DNA of 64,000 nt from Pectobacterium zantedeschiae (GTDB lineage Bacteria > Pseudomonadota > Gammaproteobacteria > Enterobacterales > Enterobacteriaceae): assembly GCF_004137795.1 (NCBI RefSeq), contig NZ_NWTM01000002.1:124001-188000 (forward strand), read 5' to 3'. The notes under the pieces were generated by a model. It saw only the letters and a program-made list of their open reading frames with translations. It did not search any database and had not been told where the DNA came from. Shown in pieces: positions 26,621 to 35,733 of the stretch (positions are counted from its first letter, which is position 1; every line of letters begins with the position of its first letter). The position numbers and the translations under genes were made by a program.

Positions 26621-27418
26621 TTATTTAGCATTTTCCGTTGTCATCGTGTTACCGTCTAATTGGGCGTTACGTGGCAAAAGTAAATCGAGCATGCTGCTCA
26701 GCGAGTTGGTATTTTTTCCTGACTCACCGGTCACAAAGTTGTAATCCATCTCTATCAGGTGTTTGAGCCGAGACTCGTAGTTGGCGGGAGCCTGTACCTG
26801 TTCGATTAACGGTAAGCCTTCGTAGTGTTTCAGAACGAGTTTGAAGAATTCTGTTTGTTTAAATTCCCCTTGATTCCATTCTTGCTTGCTTTGCGCGACG
26901 ACTTTATGGCTCCAGGCGCTTTCTATTTCGTTTGATTCATGTAATGCCGCCCTACGCTCGTTGACGGTAAAGGTATTGCCGTCGTCATAAATAATGAGTG
27001 AGAGTTGATCGCGAGATAGTCCTTTGAAGGGGTTTGAGCCGCGGCCATTAGCGAAATCATTAGCTTGCTTTGCACGAGCAAGTAACTGTGGATCGTCAGT
27101 ATCAGGTAATTCTTCAGCCAGCGCTTTTCGGCGGCTTTCATAGCTGCTACCAGCCAACTCCTCAATGACCGAATGTGCGTACGATGCCAGTTTGCCTCGG
27201 TTATTGCTGCTATCCCTCGCTTCTGCACGTGTTGCTGCATCGCTTAGTTGTCTTGCCAGAGAAGATACGCTGCTTTTATCTTTTTCTACTGATTCACTAG
27301 AGGATACGGATGACGTCGTTTTATTCGGGGTGTTGCCTGTTACCGCAGATGAGTTTGTTTTCGCAGTGTCTTTAACATCAATGCCTTTGGTGGCGGGAAG
27401 GTTATTTAGATTAATCAT
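26621..27418 (-). CDS. Uncharacterised protein, 265 aa, Ser/Thr-rich N-terminus
   Basis: I do not know its function. Starting at ATG 27418 (MINLNNLPATKG), it has a low-complexity Ser/Thr/Asn-rich segment at about 15-50, then a helical region (ARQLSDAATRAEARDSS) and a conserved-looking block (PDTDDPQLLARAKQANDFANGRGSNPF; RDQLSLIIYDDGNTFTVNERRAA). I recall similar uncharacterised proteins in Pseudomonas and Erwinia relatives. There is no signal peptide. The longer frame from 27493 is rejected because a hairpin occupies that region. The disordered, Ser-rich N-terminus would be compatible with a type III-secreted substrate, which is speculative. Confidence 0.7.
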   Translation of the reverse strand: MINLNNLPATKGIDVKDTAKTNSSAVTGNTPNKTTSSVSSSESVEKDKSSVSSLARQLSDAATRAEARDSSNNRGKLASYAHSVIEELAGSSYESRRKALAEELPDTDDPQLLARAKQANDFANGRGSNPFKGLSRDQLSLIIYDDGNTFTVNERRAALHESNEIESAWSHKVVAQSKQEWNQGEFKQTEFFKLVLKHYEGLPLIEQVQAPANYESRLKHLIEMDYNFVTGESGKNTNSLSSMLDLLLPRNAQLDGNTMTTENAK

Positions 27419-27452
27419 CTTCAGGTTTCCAGGTAGCAGTCTGATATCTGAA

Positions 27453-27482
27453 GGATAAGCCACGCTAAAAGGTGGCTTATCC
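27453..27482 (-). terminator. Hairpin after the small secreted-protein gene
   Basis: GGATAAGCCAC and GTGGCTTATCC form a perfect 11-bp stem with an 8-nt loop, 34 bp downstream of the 27517-27969 gene's stop on its strand. There is no strong T-run. It also shows that the coding frame running upstream of 27418 is not a real N-terminus. Confidence 0.65.
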
Positions 27483-27516
27483 AATTTACTCATGTAAATG
27501 TTTCACGCGAGCGGCT

Positions 27517-27969
27517 TTATCTCATTGTGATTTCAACATCTGAATCATAAGTTGTGACATTGGCATAAGTGACTCGCAGATCGCATCGAGCACCGTTACT
27601 TGGTGTTGTGCTCTTCGTCCATTGTGGGATTTTATTCCCCAGAACATATTTCACAGTATAGGTCATATCAAATTGACAGACTTTCGTTCCAATCTTGTAG
27701 CGAACGTGCATTGAACTTACGTCGTTGTATGGGCTAGAGATTGTATAAGCATTTGATTGCCCACCAAAGACCGAAGCCAATGGTGTGGGGGAGGCGTTCG
27801 CTTGTGAGAATACTTCTGCCGCTGTCGTCGGTGAGAATATTGCGGCTGGAGCAGAGGCCGAGCCTAAGTTCTTAAATGTCACATTGAATTTCGGGCCTGC
27901 ATTAGCAGCAACGGATGCCAACAGTGCTGTTGCAACAATAGAAGATAAGAATATTTTCTTTGTGTTCAC
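27517..27969 (-). CDS. Small secreted protein, 150 aa, GTG start
   Basis: Unrecognised exported protein. From GTG 27969 it reads MNTKKIFLSSIVATALLASVAANA, cited in part: a classic signal peptide with cleavage after VAANA. GGAG sits 8 nt before that GTG, while the longer frame from ATG 27993 would put GGAG inside the coding region. The mature part (about 126 residues) is beta-rich with two cysteines (in KVCQFDM and GARCDLRV), which could form a disulfide in the periplasm. It lies near the export operon but on the opposite strand, so a link as cargo is only a possibility. Confidence 0.75.
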   Translation of the reverse strand: MNTKKIFLSSIVATALLASVAANAGPKFNVTFKNLGSASAPAAIFSPTTAAEVFSQANASPTPLASVFGGQSNAYTISSPYNDVSSMHVRYKIGTKVCQFDMTYTVKYVLGNKIPQWTKSTTPSNGARCDLRVTYANVTTYDSDVEITMR

Positions 27970-28561
27970 TTCAAAAACTCCATGTATTTTCATCTGAGGC
28001 TACAGTCTTTTATCTATCCTTACTCATGCCATAGGGCGGAATACAGCATCTGCGCGCTGTAGCCATAAGACTCAGACAAACCGCGATATGGGTATTTATA
28101 TAAAATCGGCATTTTAATGAAATAACTTTAGTTCTTTGTGGTTATGTCTAAATAGATTTGTGATTCGTATTGATATATTAAATTCGCTATTTTACTGAGC
28201 TTATTATTATTTTATTTTAGTGATGTTTTATTTAAAAATAATTTCCATTGAATTATATTTAATGCTAACAATTTAACGCGGATATTTTGAATGAATTGAA
28301 TCTTAGCGTAACCCGTTCGTCTACCTTGTTTTCAAACCAATAGAAGAAGCTTGCCTGCTTCTTTGCTATTGATTTGACGGGTGAGGTTGTTACGCCACGC
28401 TTTAAGACAATCAGAATCGGAGATCAGAATATGGAAATCACGTATCCCTGACTCGGTGTCAAGTTAGGTATTACTTATTGATTCGATAAAGACAACGGAT
28501 TGGTGATAGCGATCACATTTCTGTACTTTAGCCACATGCGAAAACACATGAGGATAAAGTG
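27970..28561. other. AT-rich spacer upstream of ahpC
   Basis: Nearly 600 bp with no convincing gene. The first half is very AT-rich and holds the promoter of the divergent secreted-protein gene. A hairpin lies at 28338-28371 (CAATAG-x-AGAAGC / GCTTCT-xxx-CTATTG). The last 100 bp should carry the ahpC promoter; in enterobacteria OxyR binds there, but I cannot identify its degenerate site by eye. Confidence 0.45.
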
Positions 28562-29125
28562 ATGTCAGTAATCAATACCCAAGTTAAACCATTCAAAAAC
28601 ATGGCTTTCAAAGACGGTCAATTCATCGAAGTGACTGAGAAGAACATCGAAGGCAAATGGAGCGTGTTCTTCTTCTATCCGGCTGACTTTACGTTTGTTT
28701 GCCCGACCGAACTGGGTGATGTCGCTGACTACTACGACGAATTCCAAGAACGTGGCGTGGAAATCTACTCTGTTTCTACCGACACCCACTTCACGCACAA
28801 AGCGTGGCACAGCAGCTCTGAAACGATTGGCAAAATCAAATACACCATGATCGGTGACCCAACAGGCCAACTGACGCGTAACTTTGAAAACATGCGTGAA
28901 GCCGAAGGTCTGGCCGACCGCGGTACGTTCATCGTTGACCCACAGGGCATCATCCAGGCGGTAGAAATCACGGCTGAAGGTATTGGTCGCGATGCATCTG
29001 ACCTGCTGCGCAAAGTGAAAGCGGCTCAGTACGTTGCTTCTCACCCAGGCGAAGTGTGCCCAGCCAAGTGGAAAGAAGGCGAGGCTACGCTGGCCCCGTC
29101 TCTGGATCTGGTTGGCAAAATCTAA
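28562..29125 (+). CDS. ahpC: Alkyl hydroperoxide reductase subunit AhpC (2-Cys peroxiredoxin)
   Basis: This 187-residue typical 2-Cys peroxiredoxin reduces H2O2, organic peroxides and peroxynitrite. The peroxidatic Cys is at 47 (F-T-F-V-C-P-T-E) and the resolving Cys at 166 (G-E-V-C-P-A-K-W); length and motifs equal E. coli AhpC. The start at 28562 follows GAGGATAAAGTG. ahpF, encoding its reductase, follows after 146 bp with two hairpins in the gap, so AhpC is probably made in excess over AhpF. Confidence 0.98.
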   Translation: MSVINTQVKPFKNMAFKDGQFIEVTEKNIEGKWSVFFFYPADFTFVCPTELGDVADYYDEFQERGVEIYSVSTDTHFTHKAWHSSSETIGKIKYTMIGDPTGQLTRNFENMREAEGLADRGTFIVDPQGIIQAVEITAEGIGRDASDLLRKVKAAQYVASHPGEVCPAKWKEGEATLAPSLDLVGKI

Positions 29126-29171
29126 GCTAACACCTCGGAAAACATAGCCGTGGAAAACATGGCTGTTTTTG

Positions 29172-29218
29172 TCGGGTGCAATGCACCCGAATTTTATGGC
29201 CCGGCTTCTTTTCGGGCC
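29172..29218 (+). promoter_or_regulatory. Two hairpins between ahpC and ahpF
   Basis: TCGGGTGC/GCACCCGA (29172-29190, 3-nt loop, then ATTTTAT) and GGCCCG/CGGGCC (29198-29218). They could partly stop transcription or stabilise the ahpC message, which would account for unequal expression of the two subunits. Confidence 0.55.
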
Positions 29219-29271
29219 TGCACCCTGCATGATTTTGCCTTTGTACCAATTTACCTAATTAAGGACGACCG

Positions 29272-30852
29272 ATGCTCGACAATACGATGAAAGTCCAGTT
29301 GAAAGCCTATCTGGAAAAATTAACCAAACCTGTTGAGTTAATTGCGACTCTGGATGATTCCGCTAAATCTGCTGAAGTCAGAACCTTGCTGACCGAGATC
29401 GCCGAGTTGTCTAATCAGGTAAACTTTATTGAAAATAATACATTGGTTGAAAAGAATGGCCAGCTAGCACGTAAGCCTTCTTTTTTGATTACTAATCCAG
29501 GCTCCCAGAGCGGTCCGCGTTTTGCCGGTGCGCCGATGGGGCACGAATTTACCTCCCTGATTCTGGCGTTATTGCAGGTGGGCGGACATCCGTCGAAAGA
29601 AGCGAAAGAATTACTCGATCAAATCCGTAATCTTGACGGTTCGTTCCATTTTGAAACGTATTACTCGCTGTCCTGCCACAACTGCCCGGATGTGGTGCAG
29701 GCGCTGAATTTAATGGCGGTTCTGAATCCAAATATCACCCATACCGCGATTGACGGCGGCGTGTTCCAGGATGAGATTCAAAGCCGCAATGTCATGGGTG
29801 TCCCCACCGTTTTCCTGAACGGCGAACACTTTAGTCAAGGGCGGACGAGCCTCGCTGAGATTGTGACTAAAATCGATACCGGAGCGGGCGCTAAACAAGT
29901 TGAGAAGCTGAACCAGCGTGACGTTTATGATGTGTTAATCATCGGTAGCGGCCCGGCAGGCGCGGCAGCGGCGGTCTATTCGGCGCGTAAAGGCATCCGC
30001 ACGGGCTTGGTCGGTGAACGCTTTGGCGGTCAGGTGCTGGATACCGTCGATATCGAAAACTACATTTCCGTTCCTAAAACGGAAGGTGCCAAACTGGCAA
30101 CGGCGTTGAAGAGCCATGTTGACGACTACGATGTCGATGTCATCGACGCGCAGAGTGCCGAAGCCTTAATTCCCGGCGGCGAACCGGGTAAACCGCATCA
30201 GGTGATCACCGTATCCGGCGCGACGCTGAAAGCACGTAGCGTGATCATTGCGACTGGCGCACGCTGGAGAAACATGAATGTCCCCGGCGAAGATCAGTAT
30301 CGTACGCGTGGTGTAACGTACTGCCCACACTGCGATGGCCCGCTGTTTAAAGGCAAACACGTCGCAGTGATTGGCGGAGGAAACTCCGGTGTAGAAGCAG
30401 CTATCGATCTGGCTGGCGTGGTGAAACATGTCACGCTGCTTGAGTTCGCACCGGAACTGAAAGCGGATTCGGTATTGCAGGAGAAGGTACGCAGCCTGCC
30501 GAACGTTGACATCATTCTGAATGCGCAGACCACAGAAGTGAAAGGTGATGGACAGAAAGTAACAGGCCTGAGCTACAAAGATCGTATTACCGATACGGTA
30601 CACGATTTACCGCTGGAAGGGATCTTCGTGCAAATCGGCCTGTTGCCTAACACTCACTGGTTGGAAGGTACCGTAGCCAGAAACCGCATCGGTGAGATTG
30701 AGATCGATGCCAAGTGTGAAACCAGCGTGAAAGGTGTCTTTGCTGCTGGTGACTGTACGACGGTGCCGTACAAACAGATTATTATTGCGACGGGTGAAGG
30801 AGCAAAAGCGTCATTGAGCGCATTTGATTACCTAATCAGAACTCGTGCGTAA
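29272..30852 (+). CDS. ahpF: Alkyl hydroperoxide reductase subunit AhpF
   Basis: A 526-residue flavoprotein that transfers electrons from NADH to AhpC. The N-terminal double-thioredoxin-like domain has C-H-N-C (residues 129-132), and the thioredoxin-reductase-like part has the FAD motif ([12 protein letters not shown]), the redox pair C-P-H-C and the NAD motif ([10 protein letters not shown]). The C-terminal [14 protein letters not shown] is typical. The start ATG 29272 follows AAGGACG. A strong terminator lies 70 bp downstream. Confidence 0.98.
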   Translation: MLDNTMKVQLKAYLEKLTKPVELIATLDDSAKSAEVRTLLTEIAELSNQVNFIENNTLVEKNGQLARKPSFLITNPGSQSGPRFAGAPMGHEFTSLILALLQVGGHPSKEAKELLDQIRNLDGSFHFETYYSLSCHNCPDVVQALNLMAVLNPNITHTAIDGGVFQDEIQSRNVMGVPTVFLNGEHFSQGRTSLAEIVTKIDTGAGAKQVEKLNQRDVYDVLIIGSGPAGAAAAVYSARKGIRTGLVGERFGGQVLDTVDIENYISVPKTEGAKLATALKSHVDDYDVDVIDAQSAEALIPGGEPGKPHQVITVSGATLKARSVIIATGARWRNMNVPGEDQYRTRGVTYCPHCDGPLFKGKHVAVIGGGNSGVEAAIDLAGVVKHVTLLEFAPELKADSVLQEKVRSLPNVDIILNAQTTEVKGDGQKVTGLSYKDRITDTVHDLPLEGIFVQIGLLPNTHWLEGTVARNRIGEIEIDAKCETSVKGVFAAGDCTTVPYKQIIIATGEGAKASLSAFDYLIRTRA

Positions 30853-30922
30853 TATCTGCCTATAGGAGAGTGGCACACATTCGCCTTTCTCCTGTTGTTC
30901 TGACGACAATCTTTACTTTCCG

Positions 30923-30962
30923 CGCGGCGATATCTCATAAAAGAGGTATCGTCGCGTTTTTT
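30923..30962 (+). terminator. Intrinsic terminator after ahpF
   Basis: Stem CGCG-g-CGATA-t-CTC pairs with GAG-g-TATCG-t-CGCG (two G-T wobbles), with a 6-nt loop, followed by six T residues. A textbook rho-independent terminator. Confidence 0.9.
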
Positions 30963-31164
30963 CGTCTTAAAATTTTCCGTTTGGTTGTAAAAATTAGAGC
31001 TCAGCCCTTGCCAAGGGACAATAAGAAATTCATAATGCTTGCCGCTCTATGTTGTGCCCCATTTTTTACGCTTTACACAGCACCGTATTTCGAGCGTTAG
31101 CACTGCCTCAATTCACACCATTTTTTATCAGTTAATACAAAAAATCATATTCTTCTTAACAGAC

Positions 31165-31173
31165 TTATCCACA
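31165..31173 (+). promoter_or_regulatory. DnaA box (TTATCCACA)
   Basis: Exact match to the strongest DnaA-box sequence, in a non-coding AT-rich region between convergent genes. See also 31209-31217 and 31325-31333. Confidence 0.6.
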
Positions 31174-31208
31174 GGCTGTTCGCTGGTTATTTATTAATCA
31201 CGCTATGT

Positions 31209-31217
31209 TGTTGATAA
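31209..31217 (-). promoter_or_regulatory. DnaA-box-like site (one mismatch)
   Basis: TGTTGATAA is one base from TGTGGATAA, the reverse complement of the strong box. It overlaps an IHF-like TTGATA core. Confidence 0.35.
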
Positions 31218-31324
31218 AACACAGTAAGCTATCTTATTGATATCTATCTATAAATTTCACTTATAAAACGTTATGACGATCACTTGTATTTTTTGTGACA
31301 GTTGATTGGCAACGGTTTTTTTAT

Positions 31325-31333
31325 TTATTCACA
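31325..31333 (+). promoter_or_regulatory. DnaA box (TTATTCACA)
   Basis: Matches the TTATNCACA consensus. It lies 38 bp from the queG stop codon, in the same orientation as the box at 31165. Confidence 0.5.
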
Positions 31334-31370
31334 GCACGTACGACAAACTGATGACAACCGTTTGAGTGGC

Positions 31371-32510
31371 TCACGCATCGCGCGGTAATCCTTTCTCTAC
31401 TGCACGAATAAGTCGTTTTTTTTGCGTGGATTGGACGTCAATTGCCAGTGACGCGCGGCGCTCCAACTGCTGGTGAATCGCCCAGTGGATGTGTTCGTCC
31501 AACAGTTCGCTTTCACCCAGACGGGTTTGCAGTGCCAGCACGATACTATCCTGATAGGGAGCATTCCCCAGTGCGACGGCGATATTGCGCAGCCAACGGA
31601 GATGGCCGATGCGTCTGATCGGAGATCCTTCCGTAATCCGCAAAAATTTCTCTTCATTCCAGCCAAACAATGCCAGAAGCTCCGGCGTATGCAGCGCAGC
31701 ACGCGGGCTGAAATCAGCTTCGTCGGTGAGCTGTGAAAACCGGTTCCACGGACAAATCAGCTGACAATCATCGCAGCCATAGATGCGGTTGCCCATCAGC
31801 GGACGAAACTCTTCGGGAATCGGACCTTCCAATTCGATAGTCAGGTAGGAAATGCAGCGGCGGGCATCGACGGTATAAGGGGCGACAATCGCGCCGGTTG
31901 GGCAGGTCGTCATGCAGGCGACGCAGCGACCACACTGTTCTTCCTGTGGCCGATCGACGGGCAGAGGTAGATCGATGAGCAGTTCACCGAGAAAGAACCA
32001 GGAACCCGCTTCTCTGTTCAATATTAGTGAGTGTTTACCAACCCAGCCAAGCCCGGCTTTTGCAGCCAAAGGACGCTCCATAATGGGAGCGGAATCGACG
32101 AATGGGCGAAAATTCAATTCACCACAGTATTCCTGAATCTGATCGCCAAGCTTCTTTAGACGCTGACGTAATAGTTTGTGGTAATCGCGGCCCAGTGCAT
32201 AACGGCTAACGTAGCCGAGCTCTGGATTCTTTAACGTACTCGCGAATGCCGCTTTGGCGGGCAGGTAATTCATACGTACGCTGATGACGCGGAGTGTGCC
32301 GGGCAATAGTTCATGCGGACGTGCCCGCAGCATGCCATGGCGCGCCATCCAATCCATTTCTCCGTGGTATTGCTTATCCAGCCAGGCCTGAAGCCGTGGT
32401 TCTTCTGCGGACAGATCGGTGTCGCAGATGCCGACCTGCTGGAATCCCAATGCTTGTCCCCATTGCTTGATGTGTTGCGCTAATTCATTGAGATCGTAGG
32501 GGTATGACAT
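31371..32510 (-). CDS. queG: Epoxyqueuosine reductase QueG
   Basis: A 379-residue cobalamin-dependent iron-sulfur enzyme performing the last step of queuosine synthesis in tRNA (epoxyqueuosine to queuosine). Two 4Fe-4S clusters are indicated by C-G-R-C-V-A-C-M-T-T-C-P and C-D-D-C-Q-L-I-C-P. The whole sequence is near-identical to E. coli QueG, including the GLPRDA C-terminus. In E. coli it is divergent from nnr; here an extra unknown gene separates the two. Confidence 0.97.
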   Translation of the reverse strand: MSYPYDLNELAQHIKQWGQALGFQQVGICDTDLSAEEPRLQAWLDKQYHGEMDWMARHGMLRARPHELLPGTLRVISVRMNYLPAKAAFASTLKNPELGYVSRYALGRDYHKLLRQRLKKLGDQIQEYCGELNFRPFVDSAPIMERPLAAKAGLGWVGKHSLILNREAGSWFFLGELLIDLPLPVDRPQEEQCGRCVACMTTCPTGAIVAPYTVDARRCISYLTIELEGPIPEEFRPLMGNRIYGCDDCQLICPWNRFSQLTDEADFSPRAALHTPELLALFGWNEEKFLRITEGSPIRRIGHLRWLRNIAVALGNAPYQDSIVLALQTRLGESELLDEHIHWAIHQQLERRASLAIDVQSTQKKRLIRAVEKGLPRDA

Positions 32511-32688
32511 GAGAAACCGTAAAAATGCACCGTATTATCTGATTTTACCATAAAGTCAGAATATCTCTGAGACGCGCAGTTCACGGTATTAGTAGGGAGG
32601 ATAGAGAAACCATAAGGTTGTTGCGTCTAATACCGATAATAGAAAAACATCCACGCTATATCCAATAATAAAACTCTGGGAATATGAT

Positions 32689-33570
32689 ATGGAAACCGTA
32701 TCGCTTTCTGCTTATCGTATTGTAAATAAAGACATAGATATTCGTATTGATGTTAACCAGCGGCAGGTTGCACAGATGGTCACCGTTGAGCCATCGGAGA
32801 AGGCGACTTTTGAACAGGTGCAAATCAGTCAGGAAGGGCGGAAACAGTTACAAGACGATATCACATCGCCGCCTGCCCGCCGTTTTTTCTCTTCTGATAT
32901 CGATAATGCATTATCACAGACATTAGCTGGACAGCCCGAGCAGGTGTCTCAGGCGGTCTATCGTATTATCGATGAAAATTTCATGAATAGCTCAGTGGTA
33001 AGTGGGGAGTCGCGTCAAGCTTCGCTAGCGTTGGGGCTTTCTCAGGCTGCTTATCTCGCCGAACATTATATTAATGACGATCAGAAATCATCCTTTCTGG
33101 ATACGATGAAGCAAATCGCCGCGATTTCGCAGACGCGTACGACGGATGAAAAAGGTAATATCTCTTATTACACCCCGCCTTCATATATACCCGGAACGAC
33201 CGAATATAAGGTGGACTGGGGAGAAATCATGAAGGAAAAAGAACCGAAGCGCTATGAAGGCTATCGGGAAGCGATGGAGTCCGGCGACGTCGTAAAAGGG
33301 TTAGAGGAATTTATTAACTTCGTCAGTACTGCTGCGATTACCCATCCTGAATGGGGGCGTGAGTATCAGAATAATGCCGTCCGGCAGGTTAATGAGATTA
33401 AGCTCGCAGAAATAAGCAATCCATTTGCCAATATCGATTTATCTGCCCCATCTGGTTTTATGTCGGGTGTGCTTGATGTATTAAAAAGCGCTTTTAGTGA
33501 ACAAACGCTGCAATACTCGATAAAGCGGATCGAACAGTTCTTTGCCTCGCTGCCTGAAATTTCTCGCTAA
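32689..33570 (+). CDS. Uncharacterised protein, 293 aa, inserted between queG and nnr
   Basis: Not recognised. It is soluble, without signal peptide or membrane segments. Beta-like N-terminus (ETVSLSAYRIVNKDIDIRIDV), then helical segments, including VSQAVYRIIDENFMNSS and the acidic/basic stretch KEKEPKRYEGYREAMESGDVVKGL. E. coli has queG and nnr directly back to back, so this gene is an insertion. It has a weak GGGAAT ribosome binding site. Codon use looks similar to the host's. Like the 265-aa protein at 26621 it has no close functional clue. Confidence 0.72.
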   Translation: METVSLSAYRIVNKDIDIRIDVNQRQVAQMVTVEPSEKATFEQVQISQEGRKQLQDDITSPPARRFFSSDIDNALSQTLAGQPEQVSQAVYRIIDENFMNSSVVSGESRQASLALGLSQAAYLAEHYINDDQKSSFLDTMKQIAAISQTRTTDEKGNISYYTPPSYIPGTTEYKVDWGEIMKEKEPKRYEGYREAMESGDVVKGLEEFINFVSTAAITHPEWGREYQNNAVRQVNEIKLAEISNPFANIDLSAPSGFMSGVLDVLKSAFSEQTLQYSIKRIEQFFASLPEISR

Positions 33571-33662
33571 TACGCCTTAATCGTCTGCCCGTTCTCTCTG
33601 GCGAACCGCGGCAGACCTTGCTAACTTGAAATGCATGTTCCATGCCATTGATGGAGAACAAC

Positions 33663-35231
33663 ATGCATAACGCCAGTGAGCCTTATCGTCTGGATACGGC
33701 AGAAGCCAGCTTACCTGATTCGGTGTTTTATGCCGACTGGGTGCGCCATGAAGAGGGGAGAGCGGCTCGTGAATCAGGGCTTTCTCTGTGGGAGCTCATG
33801 CAGCGTGCGGGAGAAGCAGCATTTGAGATTGCTCGTCACTGCTATCCCTCCACCCGACGCTGGCGGGTGCTGGCGGGACACGGCAATAATGGCGGCGATG
33901 GATATGTGGTTGCTAGTTTAGCGCTGGCGGCGGGTATTGAGGTAGATGTTGTTGCCTGCGCCAGCGATAGGCCGCTGCCTGATGACGCCCGTCTTGCTCG
34001 GAAGCGCTGGCTGGATCAGGGCGGTCGTGTTGAAGACGTTAGTGCGCAGGATGATGTTGATACGCCGTGGCCAGAAGGGATCGATCTCATTATTGATGGT
34101 CTATTGGGTACCGGCCTTTCCTCTGTACCACGCCCACCTTATGCCACGTTAATGATGCAGGCGAATGCCTATCCCGCTCCTATTATTTCACTGGATATTC
34201 CCTCTGGCTTACATGCTGAAACTGGCGCCTGTGCTGGCGTAGCGATCTGCGCGGCGCAGACGGTGACGTTTATCGCGCTGAAACCGGGGCTACTGACTGG
34301 TCGTGCCCGTGAGCAAGTTGGGAAACTCCATTATTCCTCGCTAGGGTTGCAAACGTGGTTGAAAGGCCAAACTGCGCCGATACGTCGGTTGAGCGCAGCG
34401 CAACTTCCCGAATGGTTGGCGCCTCGTCCAGCCGGACAACATAAAGGCGATAACGGTAGGCTGCTGGTGGTGGGGGGAAACTCGGGTTTAGGTGGTGCGG
34501 CATTGATGGCTGCCGATGCGGCTTTACATAGCGGTGCAGGCTTAGTGCGAGTACTTACTCACAAGCAGTATCAATCGGCATTTCTGACGGCTCGACCGGA
34601 ATTGATGGTGCAAGAATTGACGACAGATACGTTGCGACAGGGACTGGAATGGGCTGATGTTGTGGTGATTGGGCCTGGTTTAGGGCAGGATGAATGGGCT
34701 AAAAATGCGCTGCGCCTGGCAGAGAATTGTAACAAACCGATGTTATGGGATGCAGATGCACTTAACCTGCTGGCAATCAATCCGCATAAGCGGCAGAATC
34801 GCGTGCTGACACCTCACCCTGGTGAGGCGGCACGTTTATTGAATTGCAGCGTGTCTGATATTGAAAGTGATCGCTTACTTGCGGCGACAAAGTTGGTAAA
34901 ACGCTATGGCGGTGTTGTCGTATTAAAAGGTGCAGGAACCGTGATTGCCAGCGGGCAAGCAGAGGTCGCTATTGCTGATGTGGGAAACCCCGGTATGGCG
35001 ACCGGTGGCATGGGTGATGTGCTGTCAGGTATCGTTGGCGGTTTGCTGGCGCAAAAGCTCCCGCTGTATGATGCTGCCTGTGCTGGATGTGTCGTACACG
35101 GTGCGGCGGCCGACTGGCTGGCGGCACAGCGCGGTACCCGAGGTATGCTGGCAACCGATTTACTGCCTGTGTTGTTCCGCTATGTGAATCCCGAGCGGGT
35201 GTTTCCAGAGCCGATATTTTTAGAACAATAG
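33663..35231 (+). CDS. nnr: NAD(P)HX epimerase / dehydratase, bifunctional
   Basis: This two-domain repair enzyme restores hydrated NAD(P)H. The N-terminal YjeF epimerase domain (about 1-215; GHGNNGGDGYVVA) interconverts R and S forms, and the C-terminal ribokinase-like dehydratase domain (about 230-515; HKGDNGRLLVVGG, NPGMATGGMGDVLSGI) removes water using ADP. ATG 33663 is preferred because GGAG lies 6 nt upstream; an in-frame ATG at 33642 has no such site. First gene of the conserved nnr-tsaE-amiB-mutL-miaA-hfq series. Confidence 0.96.
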   Translation: MHNASEPYRLDTAEASLPDSVFYADWVRHEEGRAARESGLSLWELMQRAGEAAFEIARHCYPSTRRWRVLAGHGNNGGDGYVVASLALAAGIEVDVVACASDRPLPDDARLARKRWLDQGGRVEDVSAQDDVDTPWPEGIDLIIDGLLGTGLSSVPRPPYATLMMQANAYPAPIISLDIPSGLHAETGACAGVAICAAQTVTFIALKPGLLTGRAREQVGKLHYSSLGLQTWLKGQTAPIRRLSAAQLPEWLAPRPAGQHKGDNGRLLVVGGNSGLGGAALMAADAALHSGAGLVRVLTHKQYQSAFLTARPELMVQELTTDTLRQGLEWADVVVIGPGLGQDEWAKNALRLAENCNKPMLWDADALNLLAINPHKRQNRVLTPHPGEAARLLNCSVSDIESDRLLAATKLVKRYGGVVVLKGAGTVIASGQAEVAIADVGNPGMATGGMGDVLSGIVGGLLAQKLPLYDAACAGCVVHGAAADWLAAQRGTRGMLATDLLPVLFRYVNPERVFPEPIFLEQ

Positions 35232-35250
35232 ATATTTTTAGAACAGTAGA

Positions 35251-35733
35251 ATGAAAAAAATAGTCTTACTTCTGCCGGATGAGGCAGCAACCATTTCATT
35301 AGGCACGGCGCTGGCGAAAGCCTGTGACGGTGCTTGTGTTATCCATCTTTATGGCGATCTCGGCGCGGGGAAAACGACGTTTAGTCGTGGGTTCCTACAG
35401 GCGCGTGGCCATCAGGGCAACGTCAAAAGCCCCACGTATACGCTGGTAGAGCCTTATGCGTTATCGCCACTGGCTGTCTATCACTTTGATCTCTATCGAC
35501 TGGCCGATCCAGAAGAGTTGGAGTTTATGGGGATCCGCGATTATCTGACGCAAGATGCCATTTGTCTGATTGAATGGCCGCAGCAGGGGGCTGGTGTGCT
35601 GCCCGATGCGGATATCGAACTGCATTTGCGTTATCAGGATCAGGGCCGACAGGCAGAATTGTCCGCTGTCTCTGCGGCGGGAGATGCAATGTTACAACGT
35701 TTTTCTCTTCAGCCAGGAACAACAGAATCATGA
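35251..35733 (+). CDS. tsaE: tRNA threonylcarbamoyladenosine ATPase TsaE
   Basis: A 160-residue P-loop protein (Walker [12 protein letters not shown]) needed with TsaB, TsaC and TsaD to make t6A at position 37 of ANN-decoding tRNAs. [10 protein letters not shown] and HFDLYRL are family signatures. It lies 19 bp after nnr and its stop overlaps the amiB start (ATGA). Confidence 0.96.
   Translation: MKKIVLLLPDEAATISLGTALAKACDGACVIHLYGDLGAGKTTFSRGFLQARGHQGNVKSPTYTLVEPYALSPLAVYHFDLYRLADPEELEFMGIRDYLTQDAICLIEWPQQGAGVLPDADIELHLRYQDQGRQAELSAVSAAGDAMLQRFSLQPGTTES

Larger units (their letters stand above)
30853..31370. other. Convergent spacer ahpF-queG with DnaA-box-like sites
   Basis: 518 bp between two gene 3' ends, so no promoter is expected, yet it is long and AT-rich. 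The left part has the ahpF terminator. The right part (31140-31340) contains DnaA-box matches at 31165-31173, 31209-31217 and 31325-31333. A 76-codon frame at 30870-31100 runs through the terminator and is not a gene. Confidence 0.6.

Noticed and set aside
27419-27493. Longer start for the 265-aa protein
   Set aside because: A perfect 11-bp hairpin that follows the upstream gene lies inside this stretch.
28565-29230. 221-codon frame opposite ahpC
   Set aside because: Shadow of ahpC caused by its codon bias.
30870-31100. 76-codon frame after ahpF
   Set aside because: It runs through the ahpF terminator and has no start signals.
35574-35729. Upstream extension of amiB
   Set aside because: It overlaps tsaE in another frame; the signal peptide starts at 35730 or 35742.
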